The translations under genes and the position numbers were made by a program. Below the pieces are notes generated by a model, which saw only the letters and a program-made list of their open reading frames with translations, was not told where the DNA came from and did no database searches. From Solihabitans fulvus (lineage in GTDB: Bacteria; Actinomycetota; Actinomycetes; Mycobacteriales; Pseudonocardiaceae), in NCBI RefSeq assembly GCF_008386585.1, contig NZ_VUOB01000053.1:1-64000 (forward strand): DNA of 64,000 bases, written 5' to 3'. This document shows positions 50,599 through 59,283 of this stretch, piece by piece (the first letter of the stretch is position 1; each line of letters starts with the position of its first letter).

Positions 50599-53500
50599 TC
50601 ATGTCGGCAGCTGCCATTGCTGGTTCGAATTGCCGGTGCAGTCCCAGATGATCAGGCGCGTGCCGTCCGCCGAGCTGCCGCCGCTGGCGTCCAGGCACTT
50701 GCCGTACGCGCGCAGGGTGCCGTCGGGTTGCGCGCTCCACTGCTGGGCGTTGGTTCCGTTGCAGGAGTACAGCTGCACCTGCGTGCCCGAGGCGCTGGAG
50801 CCGTTGGTGACATCCATGCACTTGCCCAGCGCTCGCAGGGTTCCGTCGCCGGTGGTGGTCCACTGCTGGGCCGGTGTGCCGTTGCAGGTGTAGAGCTGGA
50901 CCGCCGTGGTGTCCGCCGAGTTGCCGCCGGCGACGTCGACGCACTTGCCGCCGATGCCGGTGATGGGGCCCGTCGCGGTCGCCGAGGGGGTGTAGGCGAT
51001 GGTGGTTGCCTGACGGGTTGGCAGCGCGGTGGTGCGCACGGTGAGCACTCGGGTCGCCGCGTCGTAGGTCCAGTCGGGGGTCGCGGCGCCGTTGACCGTG
51101 ACGGTGGACGGGGGCGCGGCGTTGCGGAAGCGGGCGGTCCAGGTGCGGGCGGACACCGCGCCGGCATAGGTGCCGTGCATCGCGTCGATGGAGAGTTGGC
51201 GCGTGCCAGCGGATTCCGCGTAGGCGAGGCCGGTGGTGGCGGACTGCCCCGCCTGGTAGGCGTTGCCTTCGCCGGCATCCTCGTAGAGGGTCGAGCTGCC
51301 GTTGCCGCCAGCGGCCACGTCCAGCGTGACCTGGGTCAGCGGGCTCTGCGTGGTGTGGTCGACGTAGTCGGTCCTGGTCGGGACGATGCCGCCGGAACGG
51401 ACGAACACCGGCATGGTGGACAGGTCCGTGGTCACCGTCTGCGTGCTCGGGCCGGTGTAGCTGCGGCCGGTGAAGTAGTCCGTCCAGGTGCCGGGCGGGA
51501 ACCAGACACTGGTCTGGACGCCCGAGGTTCCCGGCGTGGTCACGGGCGCGACCAGCACGTCGTCGCCGTAGAGGTACTGCTGGGCCGCGCTGTACGCCTC
51601 GCTGTACTCGGGGTAGTTCAGGTACATCGCCCGCGCCATGGGGAGGCCGGTGTCGCGGGACTGTTTGGCCAGCGAGTACGTGTAGGGCACGAGGGATTCC
51701 CGCAGGCGCAGGAACTTCTCGGCGGACGCCTCGGCGGCCTGGCCGTAGTCCCACGGCAACCGGTCGCCGTGGTTGGAGTGCAGGCGCAGCACCGGTTGGA
51801 ACGCGCCGAACTGCACCCAGCGCGCGTACAGGTCGTCGGCGGGGTGCTGGCCGTTGAAGCCGCCGATGTCGTGGCTGACGTAGGGCAGACCGATGGCGCC
51901 CTCGCCGGTGGTGAAGGACGGCTCGAACCCGAGCACGTTCCAGTTCGAGGTCGTGTCGCCGGTGAAGTGCAGGCTGTAGCGGTGTTCCGCCCACGGGCCG
52001 GACGGGAACGACGACGAGCCGCTGTAGCTTTGTAGCCCGCTGCCGATGCGGGAGAAGGCGAAGCCCCGCAGCCCGCGCGCGTCGGTCTCCTTGGTGTACT
52101 GGGAGTTGATCCACGTGTCCGGCGTGACACCCGACGCGCTGACGTGGCTGCTGTCGCAGCACCAATCCAGCCACCACTGGCGGACGCCCTGGTTCTCGAA
52201 CGGCTTGTGCAGGTCGAAGTACGCCTTGAGCTGCGCGGGATCGCTCCAGTCGAAGACGTGACAGTGGTTGGTGCCGACGTCGCCGACGCAGTTGCCGGCC
52301 GCCAGCGCGCCGCCCGAGGTGGCCTGTGCCGCCGCGTACTGGGTGTCGTTCTCGGCGATGCTGGAGTGCACGTTCAGCGAGACCTGGAGTCCCTGCTGCT
52401 TGGTCCAGTTCAGGAACGCCTGCGGGTCGGGGAACAGCGCCGGGTTCCACTCCCAGCCGTCCCAGGTGTTGGGGGACTTGAAGTCCGTGTCCACCACGAG
52501 CGTGTCGAGCGGGGTCTGGTGCGAGCGGAACGCCGGCAGCAACGTGTTCTGGTAGTCCGTTGTGGTGTAAGGGAAGTAGCGCGAATACCAGACGCCGAAG
52601 GCCCATTCGGGCAGCAGGACGGCAGGGCCGGTCAGGTCGTGCAGGTCCCGGAGCCCCTGCCGGTAGTCGTGGCCGTACCCGAAGAAGTAGCCGTCCTGGT
52701 ACGGGCCGCTTCGGCTCGGCCGCTGGGTGATGGTCTGGTCCGCGTTGAGGAGCGCGGTCTGGCTGTCGTCCACGAGGTGCCAGCCGTCCCTGGACAGCAG
52801 GCCGTCGGCCGTCGGCGCGGGGCCGGACTGGCCGTCAAGGGATCGCCGCCAGCCGCCGAGCGCGGCCGAGGGCGGCGCGGTCGGGGGAGTGGGGTAGCCG
52901 GCTCCGACGGCGGTCACCGCGATGCTGTCGACGTTGACGTTGCAGGAGTCGCCGGTGCCGCAGGCGATCGAGACGGGATCGGTGCCGGCGGCGAGGTGCA
53001 CGGTGGTGCTGGCGACCGCCCAGGTGTCCCAGTTGGCGGTGGTCGGCAGGCTGACCCTGCTGGTGGTGCCGTTCGCCGTCAGGCTGACCGTCCTGGTGGT
53101 GTTCTGCCCGTCGCCGCCGGTGCTGTTGGCGTAGCGGAAGCTGACGGCGTAGTCGCCTGCGGCCGGGATTCCGGTGGTAGACCAGGAGATCTGCGCGCCG
53201 GCTCCGGTGAAGCCCGCGACGAACCCGGCGCCCGTGTAGTTGGCGTGGTCGGTGGCGAGCGCGGCACCACCGGTGAGTCCGAGGTTCTCGGCCTCGCAGC
53301 CGGCCCCGTAGGCGCACAGCGGCACGGTCGGCCAGGACGGGCGCGCGGTGACGGCGGTGCCGCCCGCGACGAGGTCGACGGCGAGGTTCTGCTGCGTGAA
53401 CGGCCCGGAACCCTGCACGTACCGCAGGGTGAGCTTCGGGGTCCGGATCACCCGGACGCCGTTCTGCACGGTGGTGGTGTAGTCGGTGTCCTGCATGGCC

Positions 53501-53718
53501 CGGTCGACGGCGTTGAAGGTGGGCCGGTCCTCGAAGCGGCCGTCGGCGGCGTACTCGACGCGGACCAGGGTCGGCGAGAGGACCTCGAAGCGGGCCGATC
53601 CGTCGATCACGGCCGACGGGGTGGCGGCGTCGGCGGCGTGGCCTGGCGCGAGGACGACGACGCCGGCCAGGAGGGTGAGGGCGCTGATCCATCCGGAGGT
53701 GCGGGAGCGAAGTGTCAT
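50599..53718 (-). CDS. Secreted GH31 glycosidase with CBM-like and ricin-type lectin domains
   Basis: 1039-aa extracellular alpha-glycosidase. The signal peptide (SGWISALTLLAGVVVLAPGHAADA) is cleaved near residue 30. A galactose-mutarotase-like N domain is interrupted at about 140-265 by a CBM6/35-like beta-sandwich (FRYANSTGGDGQNTTRTVSL). The GH31 barrel has the nucleophile in WWLDWCCD near 519 and the acid/base region SHDIGGF near 613. The C-terminal 125 residues are a beta-trefoil with three repeats (GKCVDV, GKCMDV, GKCLDA, each ending QQW). The substrate, an alpha-glucan or alpha-xylosyl/galactosyl polymer, cannot be set. A CRP-type palindrome 53-68 bp upstream suggests catabolite control. 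Confidence 0.92.
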   Translation of the reverse strand: MTLRSRTSGWISALTLLAGVVVLAPGHAADAATPSAVIDGSARFEVLSPTLVRVEYAADGRFEDRPTFNAVDRAMQDTDYTTTVQNGVRVIRTPKLTLRYVQGSGPFTQQNLAVDLVAGGTAVTARPSWPTVPLCAYGAGCEAENLGLTGGAALATDHANYTGAGFVAGFTGAGAQISWSTTGIPAAGDYAVSFRYANSTGGDGQNTTRTVSLTANGTTSRVSLPTTANWDTWAVASTTVHLAAGTDPVSIACGTGDSCNVNVDSIAVTAVGAGYPTPPTAPPSAALGGWRRSLDGQSGPAPTADGLLSRDGWHLVDDSQTALLNADQTITQRPSRSGPYQDGYFFGYGHDYRQGLRDLHDLTGPAVLLPEWAFGVWYSRYFPYTTTDYQNTLLPAFRSHQTPLDTLVVDTDFKSPNTWDGWEWNPALFPDPQAFLNWTKQQGLQVSLNVHSSIAENDTQYAAAQATSGGALAAGNCVGDVGTNHCHVFDWSDPAQLKAYFDLHKPFENQGVRQWWLDWCCDSSHVSASGVTPDTWINSQYTKETDARGLRGFAFSRIGSGLQSYSGSSSFPSGPWAEHRYSLHFTGDTTSNWNVLGFEPSFTTGEGAIGLPYVSHDIGGFNGQHPADDLYARWVQFGAFQPVLRLHSNHGDRLPWDYGQAAEASAEKFLRLRESLVPYTYSLAKQSRDTGLPMARAMYLNYPEYSEAYSAAQQYLYGDDVLVAPVTTPGTSGVQTSVWFPPGTWTDYFTGRSYTGPSTQTVTTDLSTMPVFVRSGGIVPTRTDYVDHTTQSPLTQVTLDVAAGGNGSSTLYEDAGEGNAYQAGQSATTGLAYAESAGTRQLSIDAMHGTYAGAVSARTWTARFRNAAPPSTVTVNGAATPDWTYDAATRVLTVRTTALPTRQATTIAYTPSATATGPITGIGGKCVDVAGGNSADTTAVQLYTCNGTPAQQWTTTGDGTLRALGKCMDVTNGSSASGTQVQLYSCNGTNAQQWSAQPDGTLRAYGKCLDASGGSSADGTRLIIWDCTGNSNQQWQLPT

Positions 53719-54036
53719 CTGTACTCCACGATGCGTGCTCGAACGTGCGCGATAGGCGGCCGTTTTGAGCTGTGATGCGCATCACGTGTACAGATGATGA
53801 TGGGGCCTGCCGGATGTCCGGTCAAGGGGATTGTGGGAGTGGGAAACAAAGGTCGCCGTTACGCACGGTATGCGCCTTTGGGGCGAAGTTTGACCCGATG
53901 TCCGCCGGGGTATCCGCCGATTCGACTTCCCAGAGTGTCTTGTTCACCCAACCGGGGGTAGATCACTAGGGTGTCACGTTGTGTCGAGCCTCGATCATCC
54001 GTCACCGCCGTCAGTCCGGTCGACCGGCGGCGCGTC
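53719..54036. promoter_or_regulatory. Divergent promoter region GH31/cvnA
   Basis: 318 bp between the glycosidase and the conservon. It contains the CRP-like palindrome at 53771 and otherwise no recognised element. A GTG at 53971 could extend cvnA by 22 codons, but the first of those codons lack GC bias at the third position. Confidence 0.55.
53771..53786. promoter_or_regulatory. CRP-family-like site TGTGA-N6-TCACG
   Basis: TGTGATGCGCATCACG contains a perfect 14-bp palindrome GTGATGCGCATCAC and differs from the TGTGA-N6-TCACA consensus at one end base. It is centred about 60 bp upstream of the GH31 start, a position where CRP proteins act on sugar genes. Confidence 0.55.
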
Positions 54037-56619
54037 ATGAGCACGCTCCGTGGCTGGTTCGGGCGCCGCAAGACGATCAAGGCACGCCTGATGACGGTCG
54101 TGCTGGTGCCGAGCGTGGCCCTGTTGCTCATGGGCGCGGTCGCCAGCGGCTTCCTGCTCTTCGGCGGCCTGCACGCCCGCTCGCTGAGCAGCGGCTCCCA
54201 GGAGTCCGCGGGCCCCGCCGCGCACATGCTCGGCTCCCTCCAGGAGGAGCGCAGGCTGAGCATGCTGCTGCTGGCGCGCCCGGCCACCGGCCACACGCAG
54301 CTCGACGGCCAGCGCAAGGAGACCGACGACGCCCTGACCATGGTCGGCAGGGTGGGCACCGACGTGGTCCAGCAGTCCTCGACCACCGTCCAGGCGCGGG
54401 CCCAGCAGTTCTCCGACCTGCTCGGCCAACTGCCCACCACGCGGCAGAAGGTCAGCTCGGGCCAGGTCCAGCGCGCCGACGTGTTCGCCTACTACAACAA
54501 GCTGCTCGACACCGGCATCGGCATCTTCGAGGAGCAGGCCCGCGGCGCCTCCGGGCTCGACGTGGCGCGCGCGCAGGAGCTGGCCGCCGAGCTGTTCACC
54601 GTGGCCGAGTGGATGTCGCGGGCGAACGCGCTCGCGGCCAGCTCGCTTGCCGCCGGCGGCCTCACCGCCGACCAGTACCAGCAGTACCTGCATCTCGTCG
54701 GCGCCTACCACGTCCAGCTCGACACGATCTCGCAGGAGATCACCCCGGACGCGCAGACCAAGCTGAAGGCGATCCTCGACAGCGACGCCTGGAAGCGGGT
54801 GACCACCGTCGAGCGGGCGCTGACCGACCGGGGCGCCGCCAGCTCGGCCCCCCTGCCGGTCGCCGAGCCGGACTGGCAGTCCGCGGCCGACCAGATCGCG
54901 GTGAAGCTGTTCGACCTGGCCGGCGGGCAGGCGAACTACGCCGCGTCGCTCGGCGTGCAGGGCGGCGAACGGGTGTTGCTGCGGACCGGCATCGGCGCCG
55001 GTGTCGTGCTGCTGGTGACCGTGCTGGCGTTCCTGATCGCGACCCGGTTCTCCCGCGAGCTGGTCAGCCGCCTCGTCCGGCTCCGCAAGGAGACCCTGGA
55101 ACTGGCGGACGAGCGCCTGCCGAAGATCGTGCACCGGCTGCGCGACGGCGCCGAGGTCGACCTCGACGTCGAGCTGCCGCCGCTGGACCACGGCGCCGAC
55201 GAGATCGGCCAGGTGGCGCACGCTTTCAACCGGGCGCAGTACACGGCCGTCGCCGCCGCCGTCGAGGAGGCGCAGACCCGCGAGGGCGTGAACACGGTCT
55301 TCCTCGGCATCGCCCACCGCAGCCAGGTCATCGTGCACCGGCAGCTCAAGATCCTGGACAAGGCGGAGCGCGAGCAGGAGGACCCGGACCAGCTCGAACT
55401 GCTCTTCCAGCTCGACCACCTGGCGACCAGGTCCCGCCGCAACGCCGAGAACCTGATCATCCTCGGCGGCGAGAAGCCGGGCAGGCAGTGGCGCAACCCC
55501 GTGCGCCTGGTGGAGATCTCCCGCAGCGCCGTCGCCGAGACCGAGCACTACACGCGGGTGCGGACCGCGCAGATCCCGGCCGTGTCGCTGATCGGCTCGG
55601 TGGTCGCCGACGTCATCCACCTGCTCGCCGAGCTGGTGGACAACGCGACGACCTTCTCCTCGCCGCGCTCGCAGGTCGAGCTGAGCGGCGCGACCGTGGC
55701 CAAGGGCGTCGTGGTCGAGATCGAGGACCACGGCCTCGGCATGAGCGAGGAGGACCGCGAGCGGTTCAACGGGATGCTGACCAACCCGCCGGACTTCGGC
55801 GTGATGGCGCTGACCAGCGACTCCCGCCTCGGTCTTTTCGTGGTGGCGCGGCTCGCCGCGCGGCACGGGATCAATGTCGAGCTGCGCGAGTCGGCCTACG
55901 GCGGCACGCGCGCCATCGTGCTCATCCCCGGCGAGCTGATCGTCGCGGACGTCAGCCCGACCGACTCGGAGGCCACCTCGCAGCTGCCGAGGCTGCGGCG
56001 CGCGCAGGGGGACAGGCTCGAGCGCCCCAAGCCCCCGACGCAGGGCTTCTCGCTGGGCATGCCGAGCGAGCTCGGCGATTTCTGGACCGACCGGGCCAAG
56101 TCGCTCACCGACGACGAGACGCCGCAGCGCCGGCAGGACCCGCCACGGCCGCTGCCACAGCGGGTGCGCGGCGCGAACGCGCCGGACGTGCCGCCCGGCA
56201 ACGGAACGCCGGCGGAGCGGCCTCCCTCGGTCCGGAGCGCGACCCCGGACCAGCCGGCCCAGGCTGGCGAGGGCGCCGCGGCCGCCACGCGGCCCGCGCT
56301 GACCCAGCGGACGCCGCTGGCCCAGCGGCTGGACCGGTCCGCGCCGCCGGATCGACGCGACCAGGACGACCAGGTCGCCCTGCGCGGCGACCTCGCGACC
56401 AGCGGCCGCACCACCAGGGACACGCGCCCGCCGCTGCCGCAGCGCAAGCGTCAGGCCAACATCGCGCCGCAACTTCTTGAGGACACCTCGCCGTCGATTG
56501 GTGACCCGAGCTCCGGCGAGACGACCTGGCGTTCCCCCGAGGACATCCGCAGCATGATGTCGGCCTTCCAACGGGGTTCCCGCCAGGGTCGTGACGCCGA
56601 CGAGAACACCGACCTGTGA
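54037..56619 (+). CDS. cvnA: Conservon sensor kinase-like protein CvnA
   Basis: 860-aa membrane sensor. TM1 (MTVVLVPSVALLLMGAVASGFLLF), an extracellular nitrate/nitrite-sensor-like (NIT) helical domain (LQEERRLSMLLLARP, residues about 70-305), TM2 (VLLRTGIGAGVVLLVTVLAFLIA), a HAMP-like linker, a degenerate dimerisation region without a clear phospho-acceptor block, then the HATPase domain (LAELVDNATTFSSP N box near 530, EDHGLGMS G1). A Pro/Arg-rich low-complexity tail of about 200 residues follows. ATG 54037 is preferred to GTG 53971 by codon bias. It is followed by cvnB, C and D, with which it forms a membrane complex like a eukaryotic G-protein-coupled system. Confidence 0.9.
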   Translation: MSTLRGWFGRRKTIKARLMTVVLVPSVALLLMGAVASGFLLFGGLHARSLSSGSQESAGPAAHMLGSLQEERRLSMLLLARPATGHTQLDGQRKETDDALTMVGRVGTDVVQQSSTTVQARAQQFSDLLGQLPTTRQKVSSGQVQRADVFAYYNKLLDTGIGIFEEQARGASGLDVARAQELAAELFTVAEWMSRANALAASSLAAGGLTADQYQQYLHLVGAYHVQLDTISQEITPDAQTKLKAILDSDAWKRVTTVERALTDRGAASSAPLPVAEPDWQSAADQIAVKLFDLAGGQANYAASLGVQGGERVLLRTGIGAGVVLLVTVLAFLIATRFSRELVSRLVRLRKETLELADERLPKIVHRLRDGAEVDLDVELPPLDHGADEIGQVAHAFNRAQYTAVAAAVEEAQTREGVNTVFLGIAHRSQVIVHRQLKILDKAEREQEDPDQLELLFQLDHLATRSRRNAENLIILGGEKPGRQWRNPVRLVEISRSAVAETEHYTRVRTAQIPAVSLIGSVVADVIHLLAELVDNATTFSSPRSQVELSGATVAKGVVVEIEDHGLGMSEEDRERFNGMLTNPPDFGVMALTSDSRLGLFVVARLAARHGINVELRESAYGGTRAIVLIPGELIVADVSPTDSEATSQLPRLRRAQGDRLERPKPPTQGFSLGMPSELGDFWTDRAKSLTDDETPQRRQDPPRPLPQRVRGANAPDVPPGNGTPAERPPSVRSATPDQPAQAGEGAAAATRPALTQRTPLAQRLDRSAPPDRRDQDDQVALRGDLATSGRTTRDTRPPLPQRKRQANIAPQLLEDTSPSIGDPSSGETTWRSPEDIRSMMSAFQRGSRQGRDADENTDL

Positions 56620-56654
56620 CGACCGAAACCACAAGTGACCGAACTGAGGACGTA

Positions 56655-57080
56655 ATGGTGAAGCCCAACACGGCGACTAATCTGAACTGGTTGCTCGATG
56701 ACCTGGTTGAGCGTGTGGTTGGAGCTAATCACGCGGTGGTCCTGTCCGCCGACGGACTGCTCATCGGCGGGTCGCGGGAACTGTCCAAGGACGACGCCGA
56801 GCACCTTTCCGCGATGGCGTCGGCCTTCCAGAGCCTGGCGCGCGGCACCGGGCGGCACTTCGGCGGCGGCCGCGTCCGGCAGACCGTCGTCGAGATGGAG
56901 CACGCGTTCCTGTTCGTCACCGCGGCGGGACACGGCGCGTGCCTTGCCGTCCTCGCCGGTGAGGACGCCGACGTCGGCATGGTCGCCTACGAGATGAACC
57001 TGCTGATCAAGCGGGTCGGCAGCTACCTCAGCTCCGCGCCTAGAGTCGGTGTTGCGGGGCCGGCAGATGCGCGGCCGTGA
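56655..57080 (+). CDS. cvnB: Conservon roadblock/LC7 protein CvnB
   Basis: 141-aa roadblock/LC7 protein (LNWLLDDLVERVVGANHAVVLSADGLLIGGSREL), the usual regulatory partner or GAP of the CvnD GTPase. ATG 56655 has GAGGA close upstream; a GTG at 56616 that overlaps the cvnA stop would add 13 polar residues and is the alternative. The stop overlaps the cvnC start (TGATG). Confidence 0.92.
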   Translation: MVKPNTATNLNWLLDDLVERVVGANHAVVLSADGLLIGGSRELSKDDAEHLSAMASAFQSLARGTGRHFGGGRVRQTVVEMEHAFLFVTAAGHGACLAVLAGEDADVGMVAYEMNLLIKRVGSYLSSAPRVGVAGPADARP

Positions 57081-57451
57081 TGAGCAGCGACGACGAGTCG
57101 TGGTACGACGAGGCGGCCGGCCCGCTGGTGCGGCCGTACGCGGTCACCAGGGGACGCACCCGCCCGGCCGCGAGCCAGCTCAACATGATCACGTTGGTCG
57201 TGACGGTTCGCGCCGAGATCGACACGAGCGAGCTTGACGCGGAGTGCGTCGCGATTCTGCGGCTGTGTCAACGTCCCCTGTCCGTCGCCGAGGTCGCCGC
57301 GCAGCTCGATCTGCCGCTGGTGGTGGTCAAGGTGTTGCTGAGTGACCTGATCGAGAGCGGCTCCATCATTTTCCGGCCGCCGGTCCAGGCAACGAGAGTT
57401 CCCGACAAGAATCTACTCCAGGCGGTGCTCGATGGTGTCCGTAGAATCTGA
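57080..57451 (+). CDS. cvnC: Conservon DUF742 protein CvnC
   Basis: 123-aa DUF742 protein, with LVRPYAVTRGRTRP near residue 16 and a winged-helix-like C-terminal half (LSVAEVAAQLDLPLVVVKVLLSDLIESG) ending LLQAVLDGVRRI. It is always found between the roadblock and GTPase genes in conservons. ATG 57080 shares one base with the cvnB stop; a GTG one codon earlier is possible. The 3' end overlaps cvnD by 20 bp. Confidence 0.92.
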   Translation: MSSDDESWYDEAAGPLVRPYAVTRGRTRPAASQLNMITLVVTVRAEIDTSELDAECVAILRLCQRPLSVAEVAAQLDLPLVVVKVLLSDLIESGSIIFRPPVQATRVPDKNLLQAVLDGVRRI

Positions 57452-58061
57452 GTCGCAGTCGGGCTCGGCTTTGCTGGCCTCGGCGGTGAAGATTCTGATC
57501 GCCGGCGGTTTCGGTGTCGGCAAGACCACCATGGTCGGCTCGGTCAGCGAGATCACTCCGCTGAGCACCGAGGAGATGCTGACCGAGGTGAGCGTCGGCG
57601 TCGACGACCTGGTCGGCATCGAGGACAAGACGACGACGACCGTCGCCCTCGACTTCGGCCGCATCACGATCAACCCCGAGCTGATCCTCTACCTGTTCGG
57701 CACGCCGGGGCAGGGCCGCTTCTGGTTCATGTGGGACGAGCTGGCTTTCGGCGCGCTCGGCGCGGTGGTCCTCGCCGACACCAGGCGGCTGGACAGCTGC
57801 TTCCCGTCGATCGACTTCTTCGAACGCCGCGAGGTCCCGTTCATCGTCGCGGTCAACTGCTTCGAGGACGCCGAGTTCTACCGGGTCGACGAGGTGCGCC
57901 AGGCGTTGGCGATCAGCCAGGACGTGCCGATCGTGCTGTGCGACGTGCGCCAGCGCGAGTCGAGCAAGCGGGTGCTGCTCTCGTTGCTGGAGTACATCAT
58001 CGCGCTGGCCGCGGCGGAGGCGCAGGCGCCTGCGCCCGCCGAGGAGCCGGCGACGACCTGA
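57432..58061 (+). CDS. cvnD: Conservon small GTPase CvnD
   Basis: 209-aa ATP/GTP-binding protein of the Ras-like conservon type. The P-loop is AGGFGVGKTTMVGS near residues 24-37, a switch-like FGTPGQGRFWFMW (G3 DxxG replaced by GTPG) near 89, and AVNCFED in the NKxD place. It is the output of the CvnABC sensor complex and is thought to link to development or antibiotic control in streptomycetes. It ends at a long hairpin terminator shared with the convergent gene. Confidence 0.93.
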   Translation: MVSVESESQSGSALLASAVKILIAGGFGVGKTTMVGSVSEITPLSTEEMLTEVSVGVDDLVGIEDKTTTTVALDFGRITINPELILYLFGTPGQGRFWFMWDELAFGALGAVVLADTRRLDSCFPSIDFFERREVPFIVAVNCFEDAEFYRVDEVRQALAISQDVPIVLCDVRQRESSKRVLLSLLEYIIALAAAEAQAPAPAEEPATT

Positions 58062-58067
58062 CCAGTC

Positions 58068-58110
58068 CGGCGAACGTGGCGTCGGATCGGCCTCGACGCC
58101 ACGTTCGCCG
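58068..58110. terminator. Bidirectional terminator between cvnD and 3-hydroxyacyl-CoA dehydrogenase gene
   Basis: Perfect 17-bp stem (58068-58084 with 58094-58110, CGGCGAACGTGGCGTCG) and 9-nt loop in the 57-bp gap between two convergent genes. It can stop transcription from both sides. Confidence 0.88.
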
Positions 58111-58118
58111 CGAGTGGG

Positions 58119-58979
58119 TCAGGCGTAGTTGTGGAAGCCCCTGCCGCTCTTCTTGCCGAGCAGGCCGGCGTCCACCATGCGCAGCAGCAGCGGCGGCGGC
58201 GAGTACAGCGGCTCCTTGAACTCGTCGTACATCGACTCGGCGATCGCCTTGGTGGTGTCGAGGCCGATCAGGTCGGTCAGCCGCAGCGGCCCCATCGGGT
58301 GGGCGCAGCCGAGCACCATGCCGTTGTCGATGTCCTCCGGCGAGGCGAACCCGGACTCCAGCATCCGGATGGCCGACAGCAGGTAGGGCACCAGCAGCGC
58401 GTTGACGACGAAGCCAGCGCGGTCCTGCGAGCGGATGACCTGCTTGCCGAGCTTCTCCGTGACGAAGGCCTCGGCGCGGGTCTGGGTCTGCTCGCCGGTC
58501 AGCAGCGACGGCACCAGCTCGACGAGCTTGAGCACCGGCACCGGGTTGAAGAAGTGCACCCCGACGACCTGCTCGGGCCTGCTGGTCGCCATGCCCAGCT
58601 TCATGATCGGGATGGACGAGGTGTTCGACGCGAAGATGGCCTGCTGGTCGGTGACGACCTTGTCGACGGCCTTGAACACCTCGGTCTTGATCTGCTCGTT
58701 CTCGGCGACGGCCTCCACGACCAGGTTGCGGTCGTGGAAGTCGCCGAGGTCGGTGGTGAACCGCAGGCGCTCGAGCGCGCCGTCGCGGTCCTCGGCGGTC
58801 AACTTGCCACTGCGCACGCCGCGGCCGAGCGACGCGGCGATGCGGCCCTTGGCGGCCTCGGTCGCGTCCCGGTTGACCTCGGCGACCAGCACGTCCAGCC
58901 CTGCGCGGGCACACACCTCGGCGATGCCGGACCCCATCAGGCCGGAGCCGACTACCCCTACACGTTGAATCTCGGTCAC
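58119..58979 (-). CDS. 3-hydroxybutyryl-CoA dehydrogenase
   Basis: 286-aa NAD(P)-dependent 3-hydroxyacyl-CoA dehydrogenase. The Rossmann motif is GVVGSGLMGSGIAE near residue 8; substrate/catalytic blocks are SNTSSIPI near 119, VVGVHFFNPVPVLKLVELV near 137 (catalytic His) and RAGFVVNALLVPYL. The end GLLGKKSGRGFHNYA is typical of the short, stand-alone FadB2/Hbd type. GTG 58979 (VTEIQRVGVVG) is the start; a longer reading into the promoter region adds 138 unrelated residues. It may serve fatty acid or PHB-type metabolism. It is monocistronic, facing the conservon terminator. Confidence 0.93.
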   Translation of the reverse strand: MTEIQRVGVVGSGLMGSGIAEVCARAGLDVLVAEVNRDATEAAKGRIAASLGRGVRSGKLTAEDRDGALERLRFTTDLGDFHDRNLVVEAVAENEQIKTEVFKAVDKVVTDQQAIFASNTSSIPIMKLGMATSRPEQVVGVHFFNPVPVLKLVELVPSLLTGEQTQTRAEAFVTEKLGKQVIRSQDRAGFVVNALLVPYLLSAIRMLESGFASPEDIDNGMVLGCAHPMGPLRLTDLIGLDTTKAIAESMYDEFKEPLYSPPPLLLRMVDAGLLGKKSGRGFHNYA

Positions 58980-59283
58980 CCCTCGATCCTGCCAGGTGGA
59001 CGCGCGTGCGACGACCAGTGCGGTCGACGGCGAGGGACACCGTGCCCCGGATCGCGCCGCCGCGTGGGTCCAATGGGCAAGTCTGCGATCCTTTGGGCCG
59101 GGGCGGCTCACTCGAAGGGTGCGTCCCGCGTGTCGCTCGGTGGGTTGTCGGCGGCCGGAAAGCCCTTGTGCGGCATGGTGTGAGCCGTTGACACGCCGGT
59201 AGGGCTCGTGTAGCAATAGTGCCCAATGGTTCGGAGATAGACCTTTAGGTAGTCCTTCCGGAGGCGACAGAAGGGGTCCGAAC
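58980..59283. promoter_or_regulatory. Divergent region before the gamma-glutamyl operon
   Basis: 304 bp between divergent genes. It holds the sigma70-like promoter at 59188 towards the glutamine synthetase-like gene. No gene is seen. Confidence 0.6.
59188..59216 (+). promoter_or_regulatory. Sigma70-type promoter for the glutamine synthetase-like operon
   Basis: Perfect -35 TTGACA at 59188-59193, 17-bp spacer, -10-like TAGCAA at 59211-59216. The ATG follows 67 bp later. The close match makes this one of the more credible promoters in the window. Confidence 0.6.

Noticed and set aside
50434..52035. Plus-strand open frame of 533 codons after the terminator
   Set aside because: Runs antisense through the GH31 gene, shows no domain, and begins in sequence without codon bias.
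53995..56634. Minus-strand open frame of 879 codons opposite cvnA
   Set aside because: Antisense shadow; cvnA has two TM segments, HATPase motifs and operon context.
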